Positions 36,595 to 48,919 of a stretch of DNA of 64,000 bases are shown here, piece after piece. A program made the position numbers and the translations under genes. How positions within the stretch are numbered: position 1 is the stretch's first letter; every line of letters begins with the position of its first letter. Source of the DNA: Favolaschia claudopus (Eukaryota; Basidiomycota; Agaricomycetes; Agaricales; Mycenaceae); NCBI GenBank assembly GCA_037176885.1, contig JAWWNJ010000039.1, forward strand, positions 806,001 through 870,000, written 5' to 3'. The notes under the pieces were generated by a model. It did no database searches. It was not told where the DNA came from and saw only the letters and a program-made list of their open reading frames with translations.

Positions 36595-37538
36595 GGAAGG
36601 CTTGTTTCCGCCTTCTTCACCTCCTTCGCTGTTGTCTTTGTCTCCGTTTGTGCCTCGTCCTGCTGTCACTGTTGCCCCATTGTACAATCTATCCGCGAAT
36701 CTGTTGTTGTAGTAGAACTCCTGTGCCCTCCCTCGCTTTGTGTATCGTACTGTAACATGGACCATACCCGGTGGATTAGGACTAATCTGTTGTACGGCGG
36801 AACTTGAGCCGCTTGCGGCTGTAGATGTGTTCAATTGTGTATTGCTTTGATCGTGGACCTCGTGGATTCGCGCTGGCCGGCGGAAGGAGAAGTGATCCAG
36901 CAAATGTGGAACTATAAAATGTGATAACGGGTCAGTACAGTTGAAAATTATTTCTCGCCACACTATACAGCCTAACGCTGTTGTGGACTACCTAAACACG
37001 AAAGCGATTCGCTATGTATGTACAGACAGCGGTTGCAAAAGGGCAGGGAGTTGTACAAACACAGAGAAAGCAGCAAAGCAAATTGGAGACAAAAGAATGA
37101 GTGGCGTTGCAAATATATGCAGAGACGTGCAGTGCGTAAGACGGGAGGGGGAAAGACTAAAACGATTGTAAGTGCGTATGCGTGGAATGCAGAGCGCTGG
37201 GGGGTAATAAATAAGGCGTGAATGCATGAGTGGATTAAATAATAAACGTGAGGTTTGCATGATGAGATGAAATGAGACCGTCAGTGGTGCATGATGAGAT
37301 GATGATGATGAATGAGATGAATGAAAAATGCATGTAAGATGTAGAGAGCGTTGTCAGAGTGTGTTGGGTGCCTGCGCGTCCATCGCAGAAGCCGAAATCA
37401 GCAATAAATTATGCTTGCATATGCCCAGCATTTTTTTGGGAGGGAGTCGGTCGTCCTTCAGCCGTGGAGAGTGTCTTCCTTTGTCGTTCCTCGTGGGTAA
37501 TAAATATGCAGGTGGTATGGTAGATGGCCACCTCTGCC
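36595..37538. other. 3' flanks of two convergent genes
   Basis: This is about 0.9 kb between the convergent ends of the Zn2Cys6 gene and the CENP-B-like gene. No gene is supported; it includes the ATGA-rich run at 37259..37332. Confidence 0.5.
37259..37332. repeat. Low-complexity ATGA/GATG run
   Basis: About 74 bp made of repeated GATGA and ATGA units (for example ATGATGAGATGATGATGATG). It is imperfect, so it is low-complexity rather than a clean microsatellite. Confidence 0.8.
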
Positions 37539-39477
37539 TCATCGCGCTTCGGGTAGGTACGCTCGACTGGGATCGTACTGCGCGTGTGCGTGATGTTGCT
37601 GTTGTTGTGGCATCATACCCACCGCCCGCTGTGCAGCCTGAGCCTGGAATAGGGCACACTTAATCGTCGCCAGCACGTTTCGTTCGTCTGGACGTATCAA
37701 GCCTGCTGCGCCATTCGTGTCGAAGAAACGAATCACGGTATCGAGTGCTGCTTCTGCCTCTGCGATCCCACCCGTCTGATTGGGCGTGTACGGTGCGCTG
37801 TGGGACGGGTAGACATCGTGCGGGGATGATGGGGGCTGATTTTGACCTTGAACTTGATAAGAGACGGGTGATGCTTCGTGCGATTGTGGGGGTGCATTGT
37901 CATACATCGGCTGATGCTGCGTGTCTTCAGAAGGTGTAGGCGGAGGCGGAGAGGCCTCGTAAGAAACGACATCGGATTGGGGATGGGTGTCGTAGAACAC
38001 AGGCGCGTTGTTATACGGGCTATGCTCTGGCAGCTGGCGTGTCGGAGGGACGGACGGATGAGGGTGCGGCTGGTGAGAGGGAGGGGCCGAATTATGAACG
38101 GTAGAGTGCTGAGGTGACTGCTGAGGTGGGGGAGGCGGGATGGGATTTCTGAGCCATGAGGGGCGGATGATATCCCCTGAACCTGTCGCAGCGATGCGCT
38201 GCACCCGTACCTCCTCCGGTTCGTCAAGCTCGGGTTCTAGATCGTCGTCGTGCACTGTGCCTAGCGCATTGCGGACATCGTCTTCCTCATCCCCGTGTCC
38301 CGGACACAGAGGACTTAGAGGACTGAGACGGACATTGCCGCTCGAGTTGGTGCTACTACCGGGCGCATCCCGTAACTCGATGCCGTCTTCGCGCTGCTCA
38401 TCTGGTGGGGGGCCAAGCCCTAGCGCGCGCGCGGCGCGCACATTTTTACCGTCACCTGTCCAAACACCCGCACGAACGCCGTGCCGGTGCTTGAAGTTCT
38501 CAATCCAACCGGAAGACGCCTTAAAGCGGTCTTCCTGAATACCAAGGGCACGGGCAATCTCCTTTGCCTTGTTTCTGATCATCGAGTCCGACAGGACCAC
38601 ATTGGTGTCACGGCAGTGAAGTAGCCATTTGACCATGTCTTCTTCAATTTCGGGGAACTTTGAAGGCCTGGGACGCGTCAGAGGTTGAAAATGAACGCGA
38701 GACTTTTTATACACACCGATGTTTTGCGATGCGGAGGTTTTCGTTCTCCGGCACATTCAGCCACTTAGTTTTGTTCTTCAGAATTTTGGATATAGTGCTG
38801 CGTTCAACACCATAGATACGAGCAATATCCTCCTGGCGAGCGTTAGGGTTATTCTTGTGATACAAGCATATCGCCTTGCGGTCAACGTTGAAGAGACGCT
38901 GTTTCTTTTGTTTTGCACGCGACACGAGAGACTCTGGCGTCGGAGGCAGCACAAACGAGCCCGAGGCGGAATGAGTCGCGCCGGACGCGGAAGAAGACAC
39001 AGAAGTGAGGACAGAAATTGTGCTGAGAGCGGGAGACGCGGAACGAGGATTCGTTGTGTTTGAGATGGAGTTTGAGCGGGAATGGGATGCAGAATAAAAG
39101 CCATAGGTGGAGTAGGGAGACGAGGAGGAAGACGGGGTGAGGGGATGATAGGTGGGAGACGGCTGGACGACAGGTGGGGGTATGTTGAGAGCGAGGTGCT
39201 GGGATGGGTATTCTGGCTGATTCGGAGGAGTCTGGGGACGCGAAATAGGGACCTGAGAAGAGATATACATGCGATGAAGGGCGGTGGTGTCATAAGGCTC
39301 GGGATGGCCACGTCGAGTCGGCGCGTGCTCTAGGGCTGCGCGCTGCCTTCGGGTGAGGACGCGACTGGGCCCGATGCTGCCGTCGACCTGGGCGGCGTCG
39401 AGAGCAGAATATTCATTTACAGGATAAGAAAGGGCAGGCCAAGATGGAGTGGGAGACGGATATGGGTCCGCGTACAT
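37539..39477 (-). CDS. CENP-B/Tc5-type DNA-binding protein without transposase domain
   Basis: Two exons (39477..38717, 38667..37539) give 629 aa. A Ser/Pro-rich N terminus precedes a Psq-type helix-turn-helix (RKAICLYHKNN, RQEDIARIYGVERSTISKIL) at about 200-250. Next is a CENPB-type domain (FPEIEEDMVKWLLHCRD, SDSMIRNKAKEIARALG, RFKASSGWIENFKHRHGV). The remaining 300 residues are Pro/His/Gln-rich with no DDE transposase core. This layout fits a domesticated pogo/Tc5 DNA-binding protein, as in fungal Abp1/Cbh relatives, but a regulator role is inference. The second half contains an acidic patch (DDDLEPELDEPEEV). Confidence 0.85.
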
Positions 39478-42408
39478 CGTCGTGGTCGTCGTGGAGGCCG
39501 TTGCGGGTCAATGAGAGACCTGACAAGGGCGCGGGGCTATAGGCAGTCTATGCACTGTCTATAGCGATAAACTGTAGACTGTAGCAGACTGGATAGACCG
39601 CCGCAGACAACCCACCGGCACCCCACGTTGAGGTTTAAGATTCAAATCTTATTGTTTCCGCGTGACTTCCTGCTGTTCCACTCTTACTACCACCACCTTT
39701 GTTCCTTCAAATCCCTTACGTCGCTATCCTCTATTGTATTCATCTTTTGTCTTGCTTTCGACTCCCTCGTCCATATGCTGTATTACTTTGTGCCACTGTC
39801 GTGCCTGTACAACTCCAAAATCATCCCGGGACAACCCATCGGGCCCGGAAGGCTGAAGCCGTATATCAAGCAGCTAATCCACGTTCAGCGCCAGTCTACA
39901 TCTCGCAAAGTTCCAAATCTTACCGTCGTTCAAGCGCTCAGTTAATTTCCATCTAGCTTTCGGTTCCAGAAGAAACAAGGATGTTGGTCCTTGTGATGAT
40001 ATCGTACACGAGGCGTCGTGCCGCTCCCTCCACTCACCCTCAATTCTCCCCGATTTATTTCAAAGCTTATCTACAGTCCCACACATCCCACTTTTATCAA
40101 CATCTCTGCTCTCACGTCCTGTCTCTTGGTGCTCCCGTGCGCTATGTCTCCTACATGCTGTATGCTCGAGTACAATTCCTCCCGACGTTGCTCTCCTGTC
40201 CGACAGACAGGTGGAACGTGCGCCCGTCCTTACACTCGGCCAGAAACTATGCTGCCTCGCGCTTGGGCTTCCTGCGATTTTACACTTTGCTTGTTCTCTA
40301 CGTTCTCGCAGCATGCGTTTTCCTGCACGCCGTAATATCGGATCGGAATAAAGTTGCACTCTCGTGCCGCGTTGCAGGATCTTTACATTCGGCCAGCCAT
40401 CTGCAATACAAGCAATTTTTACTCTGGCTTCCGCTTGTCGCATATGACCCATACGCGCCCCTTCAGAAACAAAGTACCGCCTTCTTCACGCCTCCATCTC
40501 ACCCCTCGATCTTGGCTCAACGTCAGTCAACTGGATTCGTCTGTATTGAGGATGCCTTGCGCTGTTCGAGTTCAGGACCGCAGGGATGGCTCACTTGTCA
40601 AAAGGCATCCTTGAACCTGAGCAACGGAGACTTGGCTTTCGTGAGACGTACTTCATAATTCTATTTGCGGTACTGCACCTTGCGTGCCTTCCTTTTCGCT
40701 TGACCCCCGACAGAATACGTTCAGAGGCAGGTGGCTCCCCAACGACCTGGATGTGTCTTTCAAATCCGATCTGGAGCAGGACCAAATGGCCTCGAAACTG
40801 AATCCTCCGCAATGAATCGATGACCACAAGACCTCGGGGCGCAGGGTCCTAGTTCCAAGCTAGTTGTCAGTCTCTTCCTTCTTCCTCGACGTGTCGCCGG
40901 TGTGTATGCTTGTTACCGCCGTGCATCCATGTGTGTCCTTAATGTTTGTTTAGTCCAATTCTAAGTCACTTCTGACTAGCCTTCGAAAAGGAAGGATCAT
41001 GCCGGTCAAAATAAATCTCCAGAGATGTCAGTTAAATCATATGTCGCGAGAGAGCGCTGGATAATGCCAGGTCTTGACAGAAGACTGGAAAACTCATGTG
41101 GGTGGCGTTTTGATTGTCTATATATAACGATCTTTTCCATCTCAATATTGATCGTGACGCGTGTCATCGCAATTGTAGAGATCTACAAGACTGGCAGGAA
41201 TAGCGGCTCAGGAAAACGGGGAAAGTCAAGTGAAGGGAAGAGAGATTACCTGTTCTCTCATCATCTCATTGTCAGATCTGACGCGCACGACGCAGGAAGA
41301 ATTCTTGGTCGCAGCCGCTGTATATATGTCTCGACAGAGAATCAACTCCACAATTACTCCAGCATCGCCCTCAATCTTCCCTTACTCAAAGACCCAAGCG
41401 GTTCAAAGCTCTGCCCACACATAGGCTCCTTGCTGGCCATTTCAGAAGTCTCAGCATCAGGCGAGTTGTCCTGGACTCGTTTGCTCAATTCGTTGCATTG
41501 GTCGCGAGGTTTTAACTGATAGCTTGCGCCCGTGGCTTGGCCTTTCCTTGGCTGCATATGCACCGCCAGAATGAGGAGACGTCGAAAATTGATGTCGCGT
41601 AGGTCCCGTACTTGTCGCAGTCATGGTTTTTCAATTCAGACATAGGGCCTTGAAAGCCTTCCGGTTGCTGTCTTGATATACGTGGAACATACATAGACCA
41701 TCTTGAACTCGAATGATTACTATTCCTCCCTCATCGGAGGCACGGTCGGATGTTTAGTGGGAAAACGGGTGCAGAAGCCCTAACCCCAGAGCGGGGTTCC
41801 GAATGTAGGAGAATATTGATCGCAAGTTTGACTATGCCGGAAAGACGAGTAGAGCGGTAGAAACTTGATAACGGACGGATAGTTGAATGATACGTTGCTT
41901 GAGCTATATGTCTTCGCTTCTTCCTCAGCAAATCGGCCATGAATAACAATGAGTATACTGATATCCAAAGAATGACCTGATGCGACTGACTGAGAGATCG
42001 AGCGTTTTTGATAACGTTGCAGAAGAGCAGGCGTATAGAGAGCACATACTACTTAGCCAGTTCGTTACGAGGTGTTGTCATTCAATAGTCCCGAGGCCTT
42101 CGAGATGAATTCAATTGCCGTGAATCTAACCCGTCGACGAATCCAGCGTTGTAGAGCCAATCCTATCTCAGTCATTTCGCGCTAATCAGACTAATTTCTG
42201 TATCTAGATCCCAGAAACCTCTGCCAGGCGAGAAGGAGGAAAGAAATCGTAAAGGCTTCGGGAGGTAAAGGGAGCCACAAAGCACGTGGTCGCGAGTGTG
42301 GGAAAATGACTTCATTCTCTAAGTTCGGAAGTTGTTCCTGATCGCTGTTGGCTACGATACAACTCAAGCATCGACCCTCTACAACAGAGGGGAGGGCGTA
42401 CGGCGCCC
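39478..42408. other. 2.9-kb stretch without recognisable gene
   Basis: Upstream of the CENP-B-like gene and of the Spo71-like gene. Open frames of 225 aa (39981..40658) and 164 aa (41025..41519) exist, but their compositions (Ser/His/Leu-rich, pyrimidine-rich DNA) and lack of introns or motifs do not support a gene. The first part, 39600-40200, is CT-rich. No tRNA, terminal repeats or transposase seen. Confidence 0.45.
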
Positions 42409-45400
42409 ATGCCGATACCCACCATCCTAGAGCCCAAGAGTATACCCGTTCCACCCCCTCTCTCCAAATCCAAGTCTGCAAGTGGGACCAGTAGAAAGTC
42501 GGCAAGATCCAAGGCGGGATTGGAGAGCGGAGGTCACTCACACAAGCGTGTCTTCGTTGGGCCGTTACCGGAGAAGGTTATACCCCTGCCAGACTCTTCC
42601 TCTACAAAGGGCAAGAAGAAACGGCGTCTCCACCTCCTCAATAGCGACAACTCGGACGAGGATGGGATTATTTCTCGCATCATTAGGGACCATGCGTTCG
42701 AGTTCTTCTTACAGGAGGGCGGTAAAGAAGAAGATTGGGAGGAATCGAGGGAGCAAAGCGTAAGGTGTGCATGTGTTCGACTTTGCTTTTTACATCTCGC
42801 TTATCACTCAATAATACAATCTTTGTCTTTCATAGGGAAGAGATGCTTCGTCGGTGGCGCGAGACGGAGTGGGGAGCCGTGTGGCACAGGAGGCAAAGCA
42901 AGAACGCAAAGCAGTCAAATCAACATTGGATTGGTGGAAGCTTCGAGGTTGGCAACATCCTTGGAGTCAACATTCTCCAAGAACCTGCAGAGAGTATTCG
43001 TGATCGAATCTCCAATCGCTCTGCTCCTTCGTCGAGAATGCCCGGCACTTCCTCTTCACACCTGCCTTTCTCCATAGACGAAAGGACGACCAATTTTTAC
43101 ACTCCAGACGACGGCACCACTTCATTCTTCGCAGCAGAACCGCCCACGGTCTCTATATTGCGTCCGACTCTTGGTGTCGAGGAAGATGACTCGCGACGTG
43201 CACAGTCGGATTTTGCTGCAAGGCCGGCTCTGGAAATTGCCACCCAGCAGGCTAAGAGTGACACCTACGTCGCAGTTCTTGGGAAGCAGCGAGCCGTGCA
43301 TTACGCACCCTCCCCTGTAAGAAGCTCTGGTGAAGATAGTCCCGCGCCGCCTTCAGAAGTCCTTGAGAGGTCTGCCTCGCAACTCCCCGCTACAAGTGCG
43401 CTGGCCATGAGCGCGCCTCCAACTCTTTCAGGTCAATTCGCTGGGGATGTGATAATGCGAGGTTAGCTCTCACGAGTTCGGCGGTCTAGGGCTCATTTTA
43501 CTTCACAGATCGGATGCTCGTTCGAGTTGGTTATACAGAGAGCGAGTCTTTGGGACCCCTTTTTGACGAAGAGACGAGTCGAAAGACGCGTGGTATCCGC
43601 TACCACGAGTGGGCTGAGTATATGGTCATTTTCCGTAACAAGTCCATCCATTTCTATGAGCCCCATGTTAGTTTTGCAGGGTCGTTTTTTTGCGCTCCAT
43701 ATGCTGAATACTGTTTCTATAGAATGTCCCGGGAACTAAGTGGCTAACTGGGTCAAAATACCGGCTAGCGTATGTAGTACCAACCAGACAGTCAGCCAAG
43801 ACACGCCTTTCTCTTTACTCTTTTGTGGATCTCACATGGTGCTTAACGTGTGCTCCAACTTCGGTACATCATGACTCGAAAACCATTTCCAAATTGCGCC
43901 GCACCAAAGAGGGTACCAACATCTTCATTTGCAAGGTCAAGACTCGTTCCCGGTCTGCTGATTGGATGTGGGCGGTGCGCACTCTCGTCTCCTCTGGTTC
44001 CATCTCTTGACATTCCACACCTAGATTTGGTAAATTGAATTCCCAATGTCGGTCCTTCTGCTTCCTGACCCTCTATCATAGGCGTGCTCTTGGTGGACTT
44101 CTGCCACCGAGTCTCGAGATTCGTCATCCGAGTCTTGGCACCCGCGTCAAGATGGAGATGCCTGGGGTCGAGGCACCTGAGATGTTCACTCGCGAAAACA
44201 TCAAAGCATTGTGTTTGGACTCCCTGAGACGCGTCCAGGATTGGAAGGAGCTCATTGATCTCCAACTTTCGGAAGGCAAGGAGCTTGAGCTAGTATGGCG
44301 TCTTGGGACATTATTGGACTGGGTTTGGCTGGATACGGACGTCATGGGTGAGCCTCGTGAATGTGCAGTGTTATGTGGCCTGGCCATGCAGCAGGTCTGT
44401 CAGAATTATTTACTCCTCGTCTCACATTCACTGACTCAAGCCACACTTACACAGAGCGTCTCTCCGCCGTATCTCGAAGTCAGACTTGCTCAACACTTCG
44501 AGCAGCATCTTGTTCTGAAGAACGGGACGCGTCTACCACAACCGCCCTCCATTGAAGGCTACCTCGAGCGAATTAGGCCAAATAGCCAGACCAAGCATTT
44601 GATGTACCTCGTCACCCACGACGGTAATCTCTTCTCACTCGCATCTGAAAAGGCCCATCCGCCGTCACCTATGGGGATCGGTCAGGAGGAGAGTGCAGAA
44701 ACGTTGAAGCTCGCGGAGGTGCAACGCGGCACTGAACAAATTCTCGGTGCCTCAGGGGTCACCGATCTGCGCAGCATCTTGACGGTAAGAAGAGCATTCC
44801 AGCCCATCGCGCCGCTGTCGCACGATGTCCCGGATCCCGCTGAGGACCAGAGCTATATCTCGCACACCTCGCATCTAGAGAGGTGCGATAGCGACGATGA
44901 AGACGAAGGCGGGGAAGAGGGCTTACGCGTCGCACAAGATAAGCCGCGTCTGCGAATGAAGAGGTCGTTTGAGTTGTTGCTGAAAAATGGACATATCATC
45001 CGTTTCGAGGTAAGGTTTCTTTTCCGACCTGCTCTTGTCATTGATAGGCTCCCAATAGGCACATTCGCGGAAAATTGCGGTAGAATGGATCGAACGATTA
45101 CGCGCCTTGATCGAGTATTGGAAACAGCGGCATCGGATTGACGCTAGCGATGAAATGGATTTGGCGCAGGCGTATCGACCGCGGCTCACCGTAAGGCGGC
45201 ATATATGCAGGAACGACAGTGAAATTGCGCCTGAAGCTCCTGTTGACGCATCCGCGCCAATGCCTTCTCTCAGCAATCTTTACAACTGGTATGAATCGTT
45301 TAACAATCGCACAATCGTTGCATTCATGGTTGCCACCATTTCAGGTGCGTTCTACAGGGATGCAAACCAGTTCTACGGGGAGGCAAGCTGTTTGTCCGAC

Positions 45401-45970
45401 GGGGCCTATCCGGGCAGTACAAGTATGTTCTCTTTGACTGCCATGAATAGGTAGGCTGACACCGCATCCGATAGGTTTGTACAGTTGTTTCTGCTTGCCG
45501 GACATCTGGTACAGTTTCAGATAATGCCAGGCTCAGCACTGCATCTGGCGATGTACCAGAATATCAATCTCGCAGATGCATATGTATGCTCAGGCTACTT
45601 TGCTATCCTCACCCTTCCCAGCGGAGAACATACCTCCCATGATCCACTTCCTCGTCGTTATCAGGATGGACTCGAAACCGACGACCCAGATGAAGATACG
45701 ATGTTCATGCTTTGGTACCACCCTCATCGAACTGCAGTCAATGTTGCGCTGGAGGCGCCTCATAATGACGAAGAGGAGCCCCAACCGAAGCCGAATACCA
45801 TGAGCGTGCCATCCCTGTCCACGAAGCGGAAGGTCGCTGTGTTTCGGTGTCGGAACAAGCTGGAGCGAGATGCATGGTGTTGGGCTTTGAACTGCGAGAT
45901 AGAGAAACTCGTGAGGGTCCAGAAAGACAGGGAAGAACGGTTGCGAAATACGGGCGGTCCTTTGGTTTAG
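42409..45970 (+). CDS. Spo71/Mug56-like PH-domain protein
   Basis: Start MPIPTILEPKSIPVPPPL at 42409. The first exons (42409..42764, 42836..43461) are low-complexity, with a short EEMLRRWRETEWGAVW motif. From 43509 come the blocks I associate with Spo71-type proteins: DRMLVRVGYTE, RYHEWAEYMVIFR, TKWLTGSKYRLAYVVP, LSLYSFVDLTWCLTCAP, KEGTNIFICKVKTRSRSADWMW, LPPSLEIRHPSLGTRVK and later ERLRALIEYWKQRHRIDA, RGGKLFVRRGLSGQYK, DAYVCSGYF and RRYQDGLETDDPDEDT. Yeast Spo71 is a PH-domain adaptor for Vps13 at the prospore membrane. One junction (about 43974 to 44081) has no canonical donor in the right phase; a GC donor at 43977 would fit. Confidence 0.8.
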
Positions 45971-46184
45971 GTTGTCACGAGTTTCCACGATATTTTATCT
46001 GCTCATTATCGTAAGTATCTCTTGGCTTTAATACGGATGTACTTTGTGAAGGTTTAGCTGCTGAACTACACTGGTTTCTTGAAATTTCTGGTGAACTCGT
46101 TGCCAGCCGGTATGACCGGGCCGGAGAACATGTTTGGTTGTATTTTCCGTGCACCCAAAAGGGCTTGACAATTTACTGTCGAGA

Positions 46185-48252
46185 ATGCCTCGTCGACCAG
46201 GCAAGAAAGCAGGCAACAAACCACGTCCCGTTAACCGCGCCGATTCCAAAATCAAAAAGTGGAACAAGGCTTCCGACATCCCCCTGGATGAAGAAGATGA
46301 ATGTGCGCCTACGCCAATTTTCTTGGTTCACCCTGTAATATCTTTGCAGTTCATGCTTCCCGTGATAAAATCCTTCTCGAGGGGAACGAGTCCGGAGGTG
46401 ACGACGACGGGGATGAAGATGAAGTATTTGGACTGGATTTGAGCGATGATGAAGACATGGACGACGAGGATGGTCAAGAGGAAGACAATGAAGATACCGT
46501 CGGTTCATCACAAACCAAGTCGTCGAAATCCAAGTCAAAAAAGGCTAAATCCAAAGCCAAGGCCTCGTCGGAGGAGGAAGACTCGGATGAGGATGAAACT
46601 TGGGGCCGTGGCAGGTCGGCATACTATTCCTCCAACGCCGCCCAGTTGGACTCTGATGACGAAGAAGGCAACGAGCTCGAGGAACAGGAAGCCAAACGTC
46701 TGCAGGCTAAGGCTCGCGATACCATGGGAGACGATGACTTTGGGCTGGATGACGCAACGGCCGCCATTGTAATGTCTCTAATTTATTTTTGTTCGCTATT
46801 TTCTTTCTTAGATGAAATAGCGACCTTCCAGAGGATATCGTACCGGTGGAGGACGCGACTCCACTGGATCAGAAAGCACTCATTCGCCACCTTGAAAAAA
46901 CAAGCCCGGAAACCCTTGCATTGGCGCGTGACTGGGAGGATACAGCGGAAAGTCTTATGAAGACGCGTCAAAAAGTTGCAACGTGAGCCCAACCGCCGTT
47001 CCTCTTACTCTCTTGGCTGAACTATCTTCAGGCTCGAAGCTACTGACCCAGACTCGCTTAGTCTAGGGATGGTTCATTTCCACTATCGCAAGTTCGTTCA
47101 TATTATATCGGAACCCAATATTGACACTCTTCAGAGGCCCTATTGGCTTACACGACAGCATTAGCATTCTATCTGCATCTACGCTCAAGCGAGAAGTATG
47201 CGAGACGACCTGATTTGCTACGAACTCATCCTGTTATGGCGCGGCTCTTGACCTTGAAACAGTCGCTCACTACGCTCGAGGAACTCGACTTCGCTGCATC
47301 AGACTCGGAAGTTGGCTTGGACGAGGAGGGATCGGATGTTGACCTGATGATGGACGCTGAACAACTTTGGAAGCTAAAGAGTCTGGAGGGTCTGGATGAC
47401 GATGAGCTCCAAGAGCTGCTGAAAGACGCAGATTTACCTGAAGAGCCAGAAGTTGAACCGCGTCCCAAGAAGAAGCGCAAAACATCTTCGTCGGCGCCCA
47501 CTCTCCCCATCTTTGATCTCGTCGAGCCTGACTTTACTGCATCGACATCCGCAACCCAGCGGCGTCTTGATTCAAGTATCGATGCCTACGGTGAAGCAAC
47601 AACACTGCAGCATGCCGATGCCGCCGACAAGAGTGCGCGTAGGAAGTCGCTACGATTCCACACATCACGAATCGAGAGCGCGAGTGCGAGACGACAGGGT
47701 GCTCGTAACAATGCAGTCGGAGGAGATGACGATATTCCATATCGCGATACTCGCAAACAGGCTGCCAAAGTGCCTCAAAGCCAGAGAGGGCAAGGTGGAG
47801 ATGATCTGGACGAGTCAGATCCACCACCCAAGACGGCGGATGCAGAAGATGCGGAAGGATACTATGATCTCGTGCAGCGTAACTCGAAATTAAAGAAGGA
47901 AAAGAAAAAGGCCGACTATGAAGCTGCTCTCGAAGCTACGCGGTATGTTTCCACGTATCTCAAGTAACACATTCACTGACACTAGGAGTTTAGTCCGGAC
48001 TTCGAAGAAGAAGGCACTGACGGTCCACGCTCCCTTACACGAGCGATTCTCAAAAATAAAGGTCTCACACCTCGTCGACCAAAGAGCGTTCGCAATCCGC
48101 GTGTCAAGAAACGCGAAAAGTTCAGGAAAGCGAACATCAAGGTTTCTTCGCAGAAAGCTGTGTATAAGGGTGGCCTTGCAAGCACCGGCGGTCGGTATGA
48201 TGGAGAGAGATCTGGTATATCTAAGGTCATTAAAAGCACGCCTTTGGGTTAG
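46185..48252 (+). CDS. SAS10: SAS10/UTP3, small-subunit processome protein
   Basis: Six exons (46185..46302, 46350..46773, 46821..46982, 47032..47087, 47135..47942, 47994..48252) give 608 aa. The start MPRRPGKKAGNKPRP is followed by long acidic tracts. The Sas10/Utp3 N domain is LARDWEDTAESLMKTRQKV..LSLGMVHFHYQALLAYTTALAFYLHLRSSEKYARRPDLLRTHPVM. The C terminus holds the Sas10 tail (GLTPRRPKSVRNPRVKKREKF, KAVYKGGLASTGGRYDGERSGI). It acts in 18S rRNA processing in the nucleolus. Intron 4 (47088..47134) is GC-AG with donor GCAAGT. Intron 2 reads best with donor gtctct at 46774. It is followed at once by the second U2 gene. Confidence 0.93.
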
Positions 48253-48471
48253 GATAGGACACAGTGTAGATCAGGTCGTCTCTTTGCGTGAAAAAGATTA
48301 TGTTGATGTTGAACCTTACACGGAAAGTTCAGTTGAAAGTTGTGGCTTCAAAATGAATCGATTTATAGACGGCAGCTAGACATTGTCAGATTCTAAGACA
48401 AGGTAGAAGAGTGGACTACACGAAGGACTGCCCGAAGGAGTTCTGTTTGCATGTGACTCGCCAGACGTCAA

Positions 48472-48502
48472 GGTGGTCCGTGCGCGCCTGCTCGCCTATA
48501 AA
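48472..48502 (+). promoter_or_regulatory. U2 snRNA promoter, copy 2
   Basis: 31 nt identical to the element upstream of the first U2 gene and ending in TATAAA (48497..48502), 28 nt before the inferred RNA start. Confidence 0.7.
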
Positions 48503-48524
48503 GGCTGACCGCCAACCACCTGGA

Positions 48525-48716
48525 ATCTTTACCACTCTGGCCTTTTGGCTTAGATCAAGTGTAGTATCTGTTCTTAATAGTTTAACCACTATTATGCGTG
48601 CACCGCACGCATTTCTGGTTATCTAATTTTTGCCGCCCTTGCTCGTCTGCTCTGCTTGCAACAGACGGGCGCGATGACCTTGCCGCTGCACTACTGGCTT
48701 GTGTCGTCAGGGGTTC
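48525..48716 (+). ncRNA. U2: U2 spliceosomal snRNA, copy 2
   Basis: About 192 nt with the same features as copy 1: CCTTTTGGCTTAGATCAAG, the branch-site pairing region in GTGTAGTATCTG, stem IIa, stem IIb (TGCGTGC-ACC-GCACGCA), Sm site AATTTTTG and the terminal stem-loops. The RNA region appears identical to copy 1 apart from its first bases, so both genes are likely functional. Confidence 0.92.
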
Positions 48717-48919
48717 ATTTTTTTTTTGGATCCTCCGCTGTGCTAACCCTAACCTTAGCTCACATCAATATATTCAGCTTTGACCGCTCGATTTGGAAAT
48801 TCCTTCTAAGGCAGCGCTCTCGTTCATCTTTGTAGTTCGAATTACGGCACTCAGATATTGCACATAGTCAAGGTCAGTTTTTAACTACAGTTTGTTGTAT
48901 ATGAGCTCCAGCGACACAT

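Larger units (their letters stand above)
48472..48804 (+). repeat. 333-bp U2 snRNA unit, copy 2
   Basis: Matches 7352..7684 in inverted orientation over the same 333 positions, from the shared upstream element to a tail ending GGAAATTCCT. A short TAACCCTAACCTTAG motif and a T9-10 run lie in the tail of both copies. Confidence 0.9.

Noticed and set aside
39981..40658. 225-codon open frame in the gene-poor stretch
   Set aside because: Ser/His/Leu-rich composition from CT-rich DNA, no motif, no introns in a genome where nearly all genes have them.
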